A stretch of 14,153 bases of DNA, from contig JBBQNP010000118.1 in assembly GCA_038330085.1 (NCBI GenBank), positions 1-14,153 of the forward strand, read 5' to 3'. This stretch comes from JAEUIA01 sp038330085. Its GTDB lineage: Bacteria > Planctomycetota > UBA1135 > GCA-002686595. Shown here piece by piece: positions 1 to 8,541 of the stretch (its first letter is position 1; every line of letters begins with the position of its first letter). The position numbers were made by a program, and so were the translations under genes. The notes beneath the pieces are model-generated. The model was not told where the DNA came from. It saw nothing but the letters and a program-made list of their open reading frames with translations, and did no database searches.

Positions 1-14
1 CTGCGAGTACGCAA

Positions 15-446
15 CTACTGCGCAAGTCGCAGTGCGCGCTCCGCCATGCGGGCAAAGGTCTCCGCGGCATTCGCATTGGCCTCGTACGCGCGCACGGCCG
101 TCATCAAGTCCGCCATCTCGAGCGTCGGGTTGACGTTGGGCATCGTCACCCAACCGTTCTCGTCCGCATCGGGGTGTCCCGGGATGCGCACGCGCTCGAA
201 CGGCGTTTCCTTGTCCTGCTCGATCGCCGCGACGTGCACGCCGGCGATCTCCTTCCGACCGTCGATCGACTTGCGCAGGATCGGTTCGAAGCGCACGACC
301 TGACGCCGATACGGACCACCGGTCGGCGTGCGCGTGACCTCGGCATTGGCCAGGTTCTTGGCAACGACGTCGATGCGCACGCGCTCGGCGGCCATGCCGG
401 ACGAGCTGGCACGCATGCCGTCGAAGAGCTTTTGGATCCCGTTCAT
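15..446 (-). CDS. flgC: Flagellar basal-body rod protein FlgC
   Basis: FlgC is a proximal-rod subunit that assembles in the periplasm between the MS ring and the distal rod, after export by the flagellar type III system. The 143-residue product has the family length. It shows the N-terminal rod motif around residues 30-36 (KNLANAE), the TRTPTGGPYRR stretch at about 39-49, GHPDADENGWVTMPNVNP at about 90-107, and the C-terminal helix with AYEANANAAETF. All are hallmarks of FlgC. The ATG is preceded by GAAGGA (plus-strand 455-460) with 8 nt spacing, which decides the start. The gene begins 2 nt after the flgB stop, so the two are co-translated. The stop (TAG) lies 14 bases from the window edge, so any following genes (fliE is common here) are not visible. 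Confidence 0.96.
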   Translation of the reverse strand: MNGIQKLFDGMRASSSGMAAERVRIDVVAKNLANAEVTRTPTGGPYRRQVVRFEPILRKSIDGRKEIAGVHVAAIEQDKETPFERVRIPGHPDADENGWVTMPNVNPTLEMADLMTAVRAYEANANAAETFARMAERALRLAQ

Positions 447-448
447 GA

Positions 449-823
449 TCAGCGTCCTTCACTGATGCTGGTGCGCAGCATCTCGTTGCGTGACTGCATG
501 ATGGCCGCGTACGTCTCATACAAGAGCCAGTTCTCGCGCATCGAGTTGTTCTCCAACTCGAGGCTCACGTTGTTGCCGTCGGGGCTCGACGGCGTCGCCG
601 TGTCCGTGTCGATGCGCGGCGCAATCCCTGCCAGAGATCCTTCCTTGCCCGTCGCTGCGGCATGCGCCAGCTTGTCCGCGAGCAGCTCTTCGAAGCGCAC
701 GACGCGCCGCTTGTAGCCGGGGACATTCTGGTTGGCGATGTTCTGGGACAGGACTTTGGCGCGCAAAGTCGAGGCCGACATCAGCCGCAGCAGGAGCTCG
801 CTGGGATCGTTGACGGACGTCAT
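449..823 (-). CDS. flgB: Flagellar basal-body rod protein FlgB
   Basis: FlgB is the other proximal-rod protein and partners FlgC at the base of the rod. The product is 124 residues, normal for FlgB. It carries the conserved N-terminal helix and motif at about 18-46 (LRAKVLSQNIANQNVPGYKRR), a central linker, and a C-terminal amphipathic helix that includes NNSMRENWLLYETYAAIMQSRN. The ATG at 823 has only a weak ribosome site (TGAG). It lies 9 nt after the response-regulator stop, so its translation probably depends on upstream ribosomes. Placing flgBC directly behind a kinase/regulator pair recalls flagellar two-component loci such as FleSR, FlrBC and FlgSR, which control sigma-54-dependent rod and hook genes. 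That parallel is inference. Confidence 0.95.
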   Translation of the reverse strand: MTSVNDPSELLLRLMSASTLRAKVLSQNIANQNVPGYKRRVVRFEELLADKLAHAAATGKEGSLAGIAPRIDTDTATPSSPDGNNVSLELENNSMRENWLLYETYAAIMQSRNEMLRTSISEGR

Positions 824-832
824 GGGTCGATC

Positions 833-2227
833 TCAGGCAACCAAGCCCGTCGAACGCCACAGCTTCATCTTGTTCGACAACGTGCGCGCGGTGACACCGA
901 GGCGACGTGCGGCTTCGGTCTTGTTTCCCCGTGCCGAATCGAGCGTGGCCAGGATCGCGACGCGCTCGATCTCTTCGAGTTGCCGGTTTGCAAGCGCATT
1001 GGCGAGCGCGGTCGTCGGCAACGAAGCCGACAGCTCGAGCCCCTTGCCTGTCGTGTTCGCGATCGGACCGAACGCCAGGTCGCCGACGTCGATCGTCGTC
1101 TGGCGCAGCATCACGACGGCGCGCTGCACGACGTTCTCGAGCTCGCGCACGTTGCCCGGCCACGACCAGGTGTTCAGACGCTCGATCGCTTCGACGGTGA
1201 AGCGCGGCGTTTCGAAGCCGTTCTGGCGCGCGTAGTACTCGGCGAAGTGGTGGGCGAGGGGGACGATGTCCTCGATGCGATCGCGCAGCGCCGACATGTG
1301 CACCGGCAGGACGTGCAAGCGGTAGTACAGATCCTCGCGGAACGAACCCGAGCGCATCTCCGCCGCCAGGTCGCGGTTCGTCGTGGCGATGACGCGCACG
1401 TCGACCTTCAACGTGTTCGTGCCGCCGACGCGCTCGAACTCTTCCTCTTCGAGCACGCGCAGGAGCTTCGCCTGCAGGTTGGGCGTGATCTCGCCGATCT
1501 CGTCGAGCATCAGCGTGCCGCCGTCGGCCAATTCGAAGCGACCCTCCTTGGTCTTGTGCGCGCCGGTGAACGCACCGCGCTCGTGACCGAAGAGCTCCGA
1601 CTCGAGCAGTTGCTCCGACAACGCCGCGCAGTTCACGCGGATGAACGGACCGTTCTGGCGCGGCGAGCTCTGGTGGATGTAGTGCGCGACGCGCTCCTTG
1701 CCCGTGCCCGACTCGCCGGTGATCAAGACCGTGCCCTTGCTGCGCGCGATGCGACCCGCGGTGCGCAACGTCTCGAGCATGGCCGGGCTCTTGGCGACCA
1801 TCGTCGAGGGCGTTTCGCCACTGACTTCGCTGCGCAGGTACTGGTTTTCCCGCACCAAACGCGTCGTGCGCTCGATCCGATCGATGACGAGCTCGATCGC
1901 TTCGGCCGTGCACGGCTTCAACAGGAAGTCCGACGCGCCCTGGCGCATCGCCTGCACGGCGGACTCGATCGTGCCTTGCGCCGTGATCATCACCGACGGC
2001 ATGTCGGGCGACACCTCGCGGATCTTCTTCAAGAGCTCCATGCCGTCCATGCCCGGCATGCGCAGGTCGGTCAGCACCAGATCGGGGTTCTGGTGTTGCG
2101 TGCGCTCGAGCGCCTCTTGCCCGTTCTTCGCCTCGATCGGCTTGTATCCGAGCGCGGTGATCGCTTCGACCAGGAACTCGCGGCTGAGTGCGTCGTCGTC
2201 GACGACCAGAATGCGTTGGATGGACAT
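833..2227 (-). CDS. NtrC-family sigma-54 response regulator (FlgR/FleR-like)
   Basis: This is a sigma-54 enhancer-binding response regulator of 464 residues with three domains. Residues 1-120 are the receiver: acidic pocket D10-D12, phosphoacceptor D54 in LTDLRMPGMDG, T82 and K104. Residues about 143-370 are the AAA+ domain: Walker A GESGTGKE at 171-178, the sigma-54-contacting GAFTGA loop at 218-223, and Walker B LMLDE at 239-243. The C-terminus is a Fis-type helix-turn-helix (GNKTEAARRLGVTARTL). All catalytic residues are intact, so it should activate sigma-54 promoters when phosphorylated. It lies 9 nt downstream of the histidine kinase, its likely partner, and 9 nt upstream of flgB. The sigma-54 promoter before fliO is a likely target; the pairing with that promoter is inferred. 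Confidence 0.93.
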   Translation of the reverse strand: MSIQRILVVDDDALSREFLVEAITALGYKPIEAKNGQEALERTQHQNPDLVLTDLRMPGMDGMELLKKIREVSPDMPSVMITAQGTIESAVQAMRQGASDFLLKPCTAEAIELVIDRIERTTRLVRENQYLRSEVSGETPSTMVAKSPAMLETLRTAGRIARSKGTVLITGESGTGKERVAHYIHQSSPRQNGPFIRVNCAALSEQLLESELFGHERGAFTGAHKTKEGRFELADGGTLMLDEIGEITPNLQAKLLRVLEEEEFERVGGTNTLKVDVRVIATTNRDLAAEMRSGSFREDLYYRLHVLPVHMSALRDRIEDIVPLAHHFAEYYARQNGFETPRFTVEAIERLNTWSWPGNVRELENVVQRAVVMLRQTTIDVGDLAFGPIANTTGKGLELSASLPTTALANALANRQLEEIERVAILATLDSARGNKTEAARRLGVTARTLSNKMKLWRSTGLVA

Positions 2228-2236
2228 CTTGGATCT

Positions 2237-3454
2237 CTACTGGAGTTGTTGAGGAATGCGGAACGCGATGTCCGCACCGCCGAGGGAAGAAGGTCTGGGT
2301 GAAACTTCGAGTCGGCCGCCGTGCAATTCGGCGATCGAGTGGACCAGCGCGAGACCGAGGCCGGTGCCTTCGGCGCGCGTCGTGAAGAAGGGCTCGGCCA
2401 CCCGCGAACGAAGTCCCGGAGCAATACCGGGTCCAGCGTCCTGCACGCGGAAAAGCACATCCGTCCCTTCGAGCGCGATCGACACGTCGACCACGCCTCC
2501 GTCGGGCTGGGCTTGCATCGCATTGGCCACGAGGTTGCGCAGAGCTTGTCGCACCTTGATGCGATCGGCTGGGAACGCAGGGGCGCTAGCGGAAGAAATG
2601 ACGCGCCACTTTTTCTCGGGTGCATTTCCGGGAAGGCTGCGCTGCGCGGCATCAACGGCGCTCGCCAGGAGCTCCTGCGCGTCGACTGTCTCGATCGTCA
2701 GACGCTCGGGTGACGCAATGGTCATCATGCTCGCAATGATCTGGTCGGCTTCGTCGACGCCCTCGCAGATGCGCGACGCGAAGCGCGCAGCGCGCGTGCC
2801 GGGCGAGAGATCGCGGCGCAACAGCTCTGCGAAACCCCGCACCGCGTTGAGCGGGTTGCGGATCTCGTGCGCGATGCCGCCCGACATGTTGCCGAGTGCA
2901 GCCATGCGGCTCTGAGCGTGCAAGCGCTCCTGAAGGCGCTCGATCTCGGTGCGGTCGTCGAGGATCTCCACGGAACCACCGGTTTCCGAGGTACCTGTCG
3001 CGCGGATCGGCGACGAGCGCGCGGAGAGGATGCGCACTTCGCCGTCGGGCCGCGTGTGCTCGCGGTTCTCGCCGTGCGCGGTCTCTGCGTCGGAGAGGGG
3101 CGGCGTGCGCGAGCCCATCAGCTCCAGCGCAGTCACTCCGAGGATCTGGCACGCGGCCTCGTTGACGCGCACGACGACATCCTTGTCGTTGCGCACGACG
3201 ACGCCGGTCGGCAGTGCGTGCAGGATCGCTTCGAGCCGCGCGCGCACCGCATCGAGCTCGGCGACCTTGCGTGCGAGCTCGGCGTTCGCGGCCACGACCT
3301 CGCGCTCGACGCGGTCGGCGCGCTCTTCCAAGCGCGCATAGCTCGACAGGAGGCTCTCCTGGATCGTCGTCAGCGCCGCGACGAGCCGTGCGGGGTCGTC
3401 TGCCCCGCTCGGATGGTCGGCGTCGTGCGCCATGAGTTGCGCCTTCGACATCAC
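2237..3454 (-). CDS. Soluble PAS-domain sensor histidine kinase (FlgS/FleS-like)
   Basis: This 405-residue two-component kinase has no transmembrane segment, so it acts in the cytoplasm. Residues about 33-75 form a charged coiled coil and about 75-170 a PAS domain. The phosphoacceptor H196 sits in GGIAHEIRNPLN (dimerisation helix). The ATPase domain has an N-box at N307-N311, a G1 box at D339-G343 (DAGPG), and a G2 box GTGLGLALVHS followed by HGG. It directly precedes the NtrC-type regulator and most likely phosphorylates D54 of that protein. The layout resembles flagellar kinases FleS and FlgS, which are also soluble and read flagellar assembly state. The cue sensed here is unknown. The start is GTG at 3454 or ATG at 3451; both overlap the TGA of the preceding gene, so translation is coupled. 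Confidence 0.9.
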   Translation of the reverse strand: MMSKAQLMAHDADHPSGADDPARLVAALTTIQESLLSSYARLEERADRVEREVVAANAELARKVAELDAVRARLEAILHALPTGVVVRNDKDVVVRVNEAACQILGVTALELMGSRTPPLSDAETAHGENREHTRPDGEVRILSARSSPIRATGTSETGGSVEILDDRTEIERLQERLHAQSRMAALGNMSGGIAHEIRNPLNAVRGFAELLRRDLSPGTRAARFASRICEGVDEADQIIASMMTIASPERLTIETVDAQELLASAVDAAQRSLPGNAPEKKWRVISSASAPAFPADRIKVRQALRNLVANAMQAQPDGGVVDVSIALEGTDVLFRVQDAGPGIAPGLRSRVAEPFFTTRAEGTGLGLALVHSIAELHGGRLEVSPRPSSLGGADIAFRIPQQLQ

Positions 3455-4263
3455 GGCTGGTGGTTCTCCTTGCCGGCAGGTTTGTCGCTGGGCTTGCCAG
3501 CGGACTTGTCACCGCCGTTGGTCGCACCCTTCTCGACGGCCGGTTTTTGGATCGGCTTGGTCGAGGCCTTCTCGGCCGGCTTCGACTCCGTTTGCGGCTG
3601 CTTCTGCTTCCACTGCAGGAGCTCGAGGTCCGTGCGCGCGCGCTCACCCGCCCAGCTCGCGTCCTTGCGCGCTGCGATCGTCGTGTACAGCGCGATCGCA
3701 TCCTCGAGGCGACCGAGCGCCTCGAGCGAGCGCGCGCTCCAGTACTGACAGCGCACATCGTCCGGTTGTCCGCGCAAGATGCCGAGCGCGGCGTCGTACT
3801 TGCCCGCGTGGTAGAGCGCTTCGCCCTGACGCAACGGATCCACGCTGAAACCCGGCGCTTCGAACGACGTCAGGTTGGTCAGCGGGTCGGTGGTCGGCGT
3901 GTTCGTGCCGGCTGAGTGAGTGCCGGCCGCATTCGTGACGGGCACACCCTTCCTCCCGGACGCCGCCGCGAGCGCGTCCCAATCCGTCTGCAGGCGTGAC
4001 ACCTCGAAGCGCAGTTGCGCCAGGCGCTCGTCGTCCGCGCGCGGATCCTGGCCGGGAGGCGCGGACCGCTCGATCACGTCCGCGATCGCGGCCTTGTCGC
4101 CGCGCTCGATGCGAGCGCGGAGACCGCTCAACTCCTCGAGGTTGTGTACGGCACGATCCAGTGAGAGTTCCAGGTCCTGCCGACTGCCCTTCTGCATGCC
4201 GAGGCTCGACACGACGAGCAGCGCACCGATACCGGCGTTGAGTGCAAATCCGAACTTCATCAT
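3451..4263 (-). CDS. Secreted TPR-like protein of unknown function, Lys/Pro-rich tail
   Basis: I do not recognise this 270-residue protein. Residues 1-22 (MMKFGFALNAGIGALLVVSS) look like a signal peptide. Next comes a charged helical region (about 28-110) with coiled-coil character, then a Thr/Asn-rich linker. A short repeat region at about 155-215 (YHAGKYDAALGIL, then CQYWSARSLEALGRLEDAIALYTTI) matches the TPR pattern. The last ~45 residues are a disordered Lys/Pro/Glu/Gly-rich tail. The ATG at 4263 overlaps the previous stop (TGATG) and follows GGAGGA at plus-strand 4272-4277 with 8 nt spacing, which fixes the start; ATG at 4260 is an alternative. It is probably periplasmic. Its place between two other envelope proteins and the kinase suggests a role in flagellar envelope architecture or assembly sensing. 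That is inference. Confidence 0.75.
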   Translation of the reverse strand: MMKFGFALNAGIGALLVVSSLGMQKGSRQDLELSLDRAVHNLEELSGLRARIERGDKAAIADVIERSAPPGQDPRADDERLAQLRFEVSRLQTDWDALAAASGRKGVPVTNAAGTHSAGTNTPTTDPLTNLTSFEAPGFSVDPLRQGEALYHAGKYDAALGILRGQPDDVRCQYWSARSLEALGRLEDAIALYTTIAARKDASWAGERARTDLELLQWKQKQPQTESKPAEKASTKPIQKPAVEKGATNGGDKSAGKPSDKPAGKENHQP

Positions 4264-5705
4264 CAGAGTCGTCCTCCGTACGCCTGCGCCGCGAGCTCCC
4301 ACTGCGAAGCGTCCTCGTAGAGCTCGCCCGCGAGCAGGTAGATGCGCCGGCGGTTCTCGGGGTAGCGCACGTCGTCGAGCGCCATGCGCAGCTCGCCGAC
4401 CGCAGCTTCCGCGTTGACGGTTGCGCCCGTGCAGCGCGCGTGCACGAGCACGACGCGCGTCAAGTCCGCCTCTTTCAGCGCCGCGCGCTCGTTCCACGGC
4501 GTGTCGAGCGCGCGCAGTGCGCCGTCGAAATCGCCGTTCGTGCAGAGTTCCTCGGCGCGATCGATGCGCAGACCGCGCACGTCGACCTTCTTCACCTCGA
4601 GGCCGAGCCCTTCGCGCGCCGCGTCGGCGACGGCCTGGATGTCCGCTTCGGCGGAAGTTCCTTCGGCCACGCGCTCGATGAAGAGCACGCCGAGCAGATC
4701 GCCGGCCTTCGATGCGCTGCGAGCCGCACGCGCGAGAGCAGTGCGACGTCGATCTTCACCGCCACCGGTGTTGGACCAGGCCAACCAGGCGCGGGCCGCT
4801 TCACCGGGCATGCCGGCGCGCTCGAACGCTTCCGCGCGCAAGCGCACGGCGTCGGCGGAGGAGGCCTGGTCGAGCCCCGCTGCCATGGCGGCGTCGAGCG
4901 CAGCCAGCGCATCGGCTCCGCGATCGGCCGCGACGAGCGCGGCTGCACGTACGAACATGCGGTCGGCGCTCTCGGCCTTCGTCTCGGGCGGCATCGTGCG
5001 GTCGAGTGCGTCGATCAACGCCAACGCTTGGTGACCGTCGCCCTGGAACGCGAGACAGCGCGTGAGTTCGACGCGCGCTTTCACGGCGTACGGGTTGGGC
5101 GGAGGGCGGTTGGCGAGCAACGACCAGCCCGTCGCAGCATCGCTCCATTCGCCGTGTCGTTCGTGGAGCATCGACGAGCGCAACAACGCTTCGCTGACGA
5201 GCGGCGAGTCGGGGTGCACGCGCAGGAGTGCTTCGTAGTGCGATCGCGCCGCCATGTCGTGACCGCGCGATTCCTGGATCTCGCCGAGCGCCATCTCGGC
5301 CGACGCTGCACCATCCGAGTCGGGGAAACGGCGCAAGGCGCGCACGAACATGACCTCGGCCATGTCCTCGAGTTGCTCGACCGAGGCCTTCTCGTCGAGG
5401 TCGGGGCGCAGGGTGATCGAGCCGACTTTGACCTGCGCGCGCAAGCCCGCCGTGCCCGCAAGACCGTCAACCGTGAGGTCGAGCGGGCGGTCGGCCAAGT
5501 CGACGTCGATCGGATCGAAGACCATGCTCGTGTCGAGGCCCACGAGGTCGCGTCCGCTCTTCTGCGCGAGATCGCGCAGGAGCACGTCGACGCCGACCTG
5601 CGAGGCCTTCACCGTACACAGGGTCTCGTCGTTCTCGGTGCGCACGCTCACGACGGGGTCTTCGGCGAGGAGCGGCACGAGAAGGAGAATCCAGAGAGCG
5701 CGCAT
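4263..5705 (-). CDS. Secreted protein with STN-like N-terminus and TPR-like repeats
   Basis: The product is 480 residues with no family name I can assign. Residues 1-14 are a short hydrophobic signal sequence ending LLA. Residues about 30-102 resemble a secretin/TonB short N-terminal (STN) fold: VGVDVLLRDLAQKSG, then a beta segment (DPIDVDLADRPLDLTVDGLAG) and GLRAQVKVGSITLRP. This is the pattern seen at the N-termini of secretins and FecA-type receptors. Residues about 108-480 are Ala/Leu-rich paired helices with TPR spacing (AARSHYEALLRVHPDSP, ASQWELAAQAY). No beta-barrel or secretin pore follows, so it is not itself a secretin. It is predicted to be periplasmic. The ATG overlaps the stop of the upstream gene (TGATG). 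It may be a scaffold that binds an envelope ring. The STN call rests on pattern alone. Confidence 0.72.
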   Translation of the reverse strand: MRALWILLLVPLLAEDPVVSVRTENDETLCTVKASQVGVDVLLRDLAQKSGRDLVGLDTSMVFDPIDVDLADRPLDLTVDGLAGTAGLRAQVKVGSITLRPDLDEKASVEQLEDMAEVMFVRALRRFPDSDGAASAEMALGEIQESRGHDMAARSHYEALLRVHPDSPLVSEALLRSSMLHERHGEWSDAATGWSLLANRPPPNPYAVKARVELTRCLAFQGDGHQALALIDALDRTMPPETKAESADRMFVRAAALVAADRGADALAALDAAMAAGLDQASSADAVRLRAEAFERAGMPGEAARAWLAWSNTGGGEDRRRTALARAARSASKAGDLLGVLFIERVAEGTSAEADIQAVADAAREGLGLEVKKVDVRGLRIDRAEELCTNGDFDGALRALDTPWNERAALKEADLTRVVLVHARCTGATVNAEAAVGELRMALDDVRYPENRRRIYLLAGELYEDASQWELAAQAYGGRL

Positions 5706-6598
5706 CAGTGCTTGCCTCCGGCGGGCATGTCGGCGTTGGGCTTGTCGTTCGGCTGCTTGCCGTCGCTCTGCTTGTCATCCACAGGCTTCTCGCTCGCAGC
5801 CTTCACGCCGCTGCGTGCACGCGCTTCGTCGTGGTAGCTCTGTGCGATGAGGTACGCAGCGCGCGGTTCGACCTCGGCGCGCAAGCCGGGCGACATGCGC
5901 TCCGCACGCGCGAGCAAGCGGCTCAGACGCTTGCGCGCCGAACCGTAATCGCCGGTGCGGATTTCGTCGGTCGCGATCTGGATCGCCGTGCGCTCGAGCG
6001 CGTCGATTCCTTCGAGACCGCCGGCGCCCCCGAGGTCCGCAGTCGGCGCGCGATCGTTCACGTCACGGCGCGCGCGCTCGAGACGCTTCGAAGCGGTGTC
6101 GATCTCGGCGCGCAGCTCGTCGAGACCGCTGCCGAAGCGGGTGTGCGTGCGCCACACGAACCAGAAGCCCCCCGCGTTCATCACGATCAGCAACGCGAGC
6201 GCGACACGTACACCGAGGCGGCGGGCGCGACGCGCGAGAGACACGCTCGGTGCGGTTTCGTCGACGATCGATTCCTCATCGTGAATCGCGGCCAAAGGCG
6301 CGACGACCGTCACGGGCTTGGGCCGAGGATCGGCGATCGACGCAGGAGCGGGCGGGGGAGCCGAAGCCGCGGGCGGGTTCGAGCCCATCGTCGAAGCTTG
6401 CGCCGGCATCGGGGCCTGCTTGGGCAACGCGGGCGGAGGTCCCGGATCGGGCGGGAGCGTGCGCACTTCGGAGTTCGCGCTGGAGCGTTCCTGCAGACCC
6501 TCGAGCGTCATCTCGATGATCGGGAAGTCGAAGAGGTCTTCGTCTTCGTCGAACGGCGCGCCGCTCGGGTCGTTGGGTGTGCGGTCCTTGTCAGCCAC
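5705..6598 (-). CDS. Single-pass inner-membrane protein, acidic/Pro-rich N-domain
   Basis: This 297-residue protein is not recognised. Residues 1-30 are acidic (DEDEDLFDFP) and about 48-100 are Pro/Ala-rich and probably disordered. Residues 120-128 are Arg-rich, followed by one transmembrane helix at about 129-149 (VRVALALLIVMNAGGFWFVW). The positive-inside rule puts the N-terminus in the cytoplasm. The outer part has a coiled coil (about 155-180), a helical hairpin with TPR-like spacing (about 195-255), and a hydrophilic Lys/Asp/Pro tail at 265-297. The start is supported by GGAG 7 nt upstream, and the gene lies 3 nt after the GHKL ATPase gene. Its tail resembles that of the protein encoded at 3451-4263. 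The topology could link a cytoplasmic regulator to periplasmic TPR proteins; this is inference. Confidence 0.72.
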   Translation of the reverse strand: MADKDRTPNDPSGAPFDEDEDLFDFPIIEMTLEGLQERSSANSEVRTLPPDPGPPPALPKQAPMPAQASTMGSNPPAASAPPPAPASIADPRPKPVTVVAPLAAIHDEESIVDETAPSVSLARRARRLGVRVALALLIVMNAGGFWFVWRTHTRFGSGLDELRAEIDTASKRLERARRDVNDRAPTADLGGAGGLEGIDALERTAIQIATDEIRTGDYGSARKRLSRLLARAERMSPGLRAEVEPRAAYLIAQSYHDEARARSGVKAASEKPVDDKQSDGKQPNDKPNADMPAGGKH

Positions 6599-6601
6599 GC
6601 G

Positions 6602-7282
6602 TCAGCTCCACAGTGCGCGCTCGGCGAGCACGCGCGGTTCGGGGCCGGAGAGCAAGCGACCGACGACGACCGCCAGAGCCGGCGAGAGCAGGTGCACGTG
6701 CGCCGTCTCGTGGCGGCGCAGTGCGTGCAACACGCGGCGCGCGACGTCCGGCGTCAGGAAGTCGTGGTCGCACAGGTCGACGTCGTGCCCTTCGTCGAAG
6801 GCGACGAAGGTCACGGTGAAGCGCATGTCGACGCGCGTGCCGCGGCCGGCTTGCGATTCGATGGTCAGGGCCTCGCAGAGCGAGATGGCGCGCGACAAGC
6901 CGCTGTGCAGGGGCGCTGCGAGCAGGTCCTCGTCGAGGCGCGACACGTCGAAGCCGACGCCTTCGTCGAGGATGCGCACGCGCAGGTCGCGGCCGTCGCG
7001 CCAGGCCGTGACGCGCACGATGCCCGAGCGGTCGGGGTATGCCCGGCGGAAAGAATTGTCGACGACCTCCACGACGGCGCCGCCGATGCGCGCGCGACAG
7101 GCCGGGCCGATGCCGTTCTCGAGGGCGAAGGCCGCAACCGCGCGCGCCGCGCGCAAGCTCGCGGTCGCCGAGGTCGAGTACACGCGCTCGAGGACGCTCG
7201 CGCCGGCCGCGTCGGCGCGCGGGGCAGGAGCTCGCTCGTTCGACTCGGAAGATCCGGTTCGCTTGGAAGGCAAGTCACGCAT
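6602..7282 (-). CDS. GHKL ATPase, RsbW/SpoIIAB-like anti-sigma kinase with C-terminal extension
   Basis: This 226-residue protein contains a GHKL ATP-binding domain of the anti-sigma-factor serine-kinase type (HATPase_c_2). The N-box is E72-VVD-N76 (EVVDNSFRRAYP) and the G1 box is DEGVGFD at 106-112. A glycine-containing SGLSRAISLCEAL helix at about 127-139 is followed by GRGTRVDMRF at 147-155. There is no phosphoacceptor histidine domain, so it is not a normal sensor kinase. Residues about 156-226 are an extension with no match I recognise. Such proteins bind sigma factors or phosphorylate STAS antagonists; neither partner is visible here. The open frame runs upstream into the activator gene, but the similarity begins after ATG 7282, which I chose although its ribosome site is poor. 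A role in flagellar gene control is inferred from context. Confidence 0.8.
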   Translation of the reverse strand: MRDLPSKRTGSSESNERAPAPRADAAGASVLERVYSTSATASLRAARAVAAFALENGIGPACRARIGGAVVEVVDNSFRRAYPDRSGIVRVTAWRDGRDLRVRILDEGVGFDVSRLDEDLLAAPLHSGLSRAISLCEALTIESQAGRGTRVDMRFTVTFVAFDEGHDVDLCDHDFLTPDVARRVLHALRRHETAHVHLLSPALAVVVGRLLSGPEPRVLAERALWS

Positions 7283-7425
7283 GACGTGGAAGGGGTTGCC
7301 GAACGGATCGCATCGAGCGGCCCGAGGCAGACAACTTTTCGTCCCGATCCCTGAATCCCTTGAACGTTCCGGCGGCGGATCGGGAGTTTGTTTCCCGTGT
7401 GGGAGAGGCAGTCCTCTCCTGGCCG
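7283..7425. other. Intergenic gap between the activator and GHKL genes
   Basis: This 143-bp gap is the largest inside the minus-strand block. It begins with the hairpins described at 7381-7419. The rest shows no clear sigma-54 or sigma-28 promoter for the GHKL gene on the minus strand. The best sigma-54-like match reads GT instead of the invariant GC at -12. The GHKL gene and those after it may therefore be read through from the activator, or use an ordinary promoter that I cannot identify. Confidence 0.4.
7381..7419 (-). terminator. Possible hairpin terminator or attenuator after the activator gene
   Basis: Two inverted repeats follow the activator stop codon on the minus strand. GGAGAGG / CCTCTCC (7402-7408 with 7413-7419, loop of 4) starts 6 nt after the stop. 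CGGGA / TCCCG (7381-7385 with 7393-7397, loop of 7) comes next. No run of T follows either, so intrinsic termination would be weak. Partial read-through or mRNA protection is as likely as termination. Confidence 0.35.

Positions 7426-8541
<1,116 letters not shown>

Noticed and set aside
662..2302. Long open frames on the plus strand opposite the response regulator (up to ~546 codons)
   Set aside because: They lie antisense to a protein with clear receiver, AAA+ and helix-turn-helix motifs. Their products are Arg/Ala/His-rich with no family signal, as expected from high-GC antisense frames.
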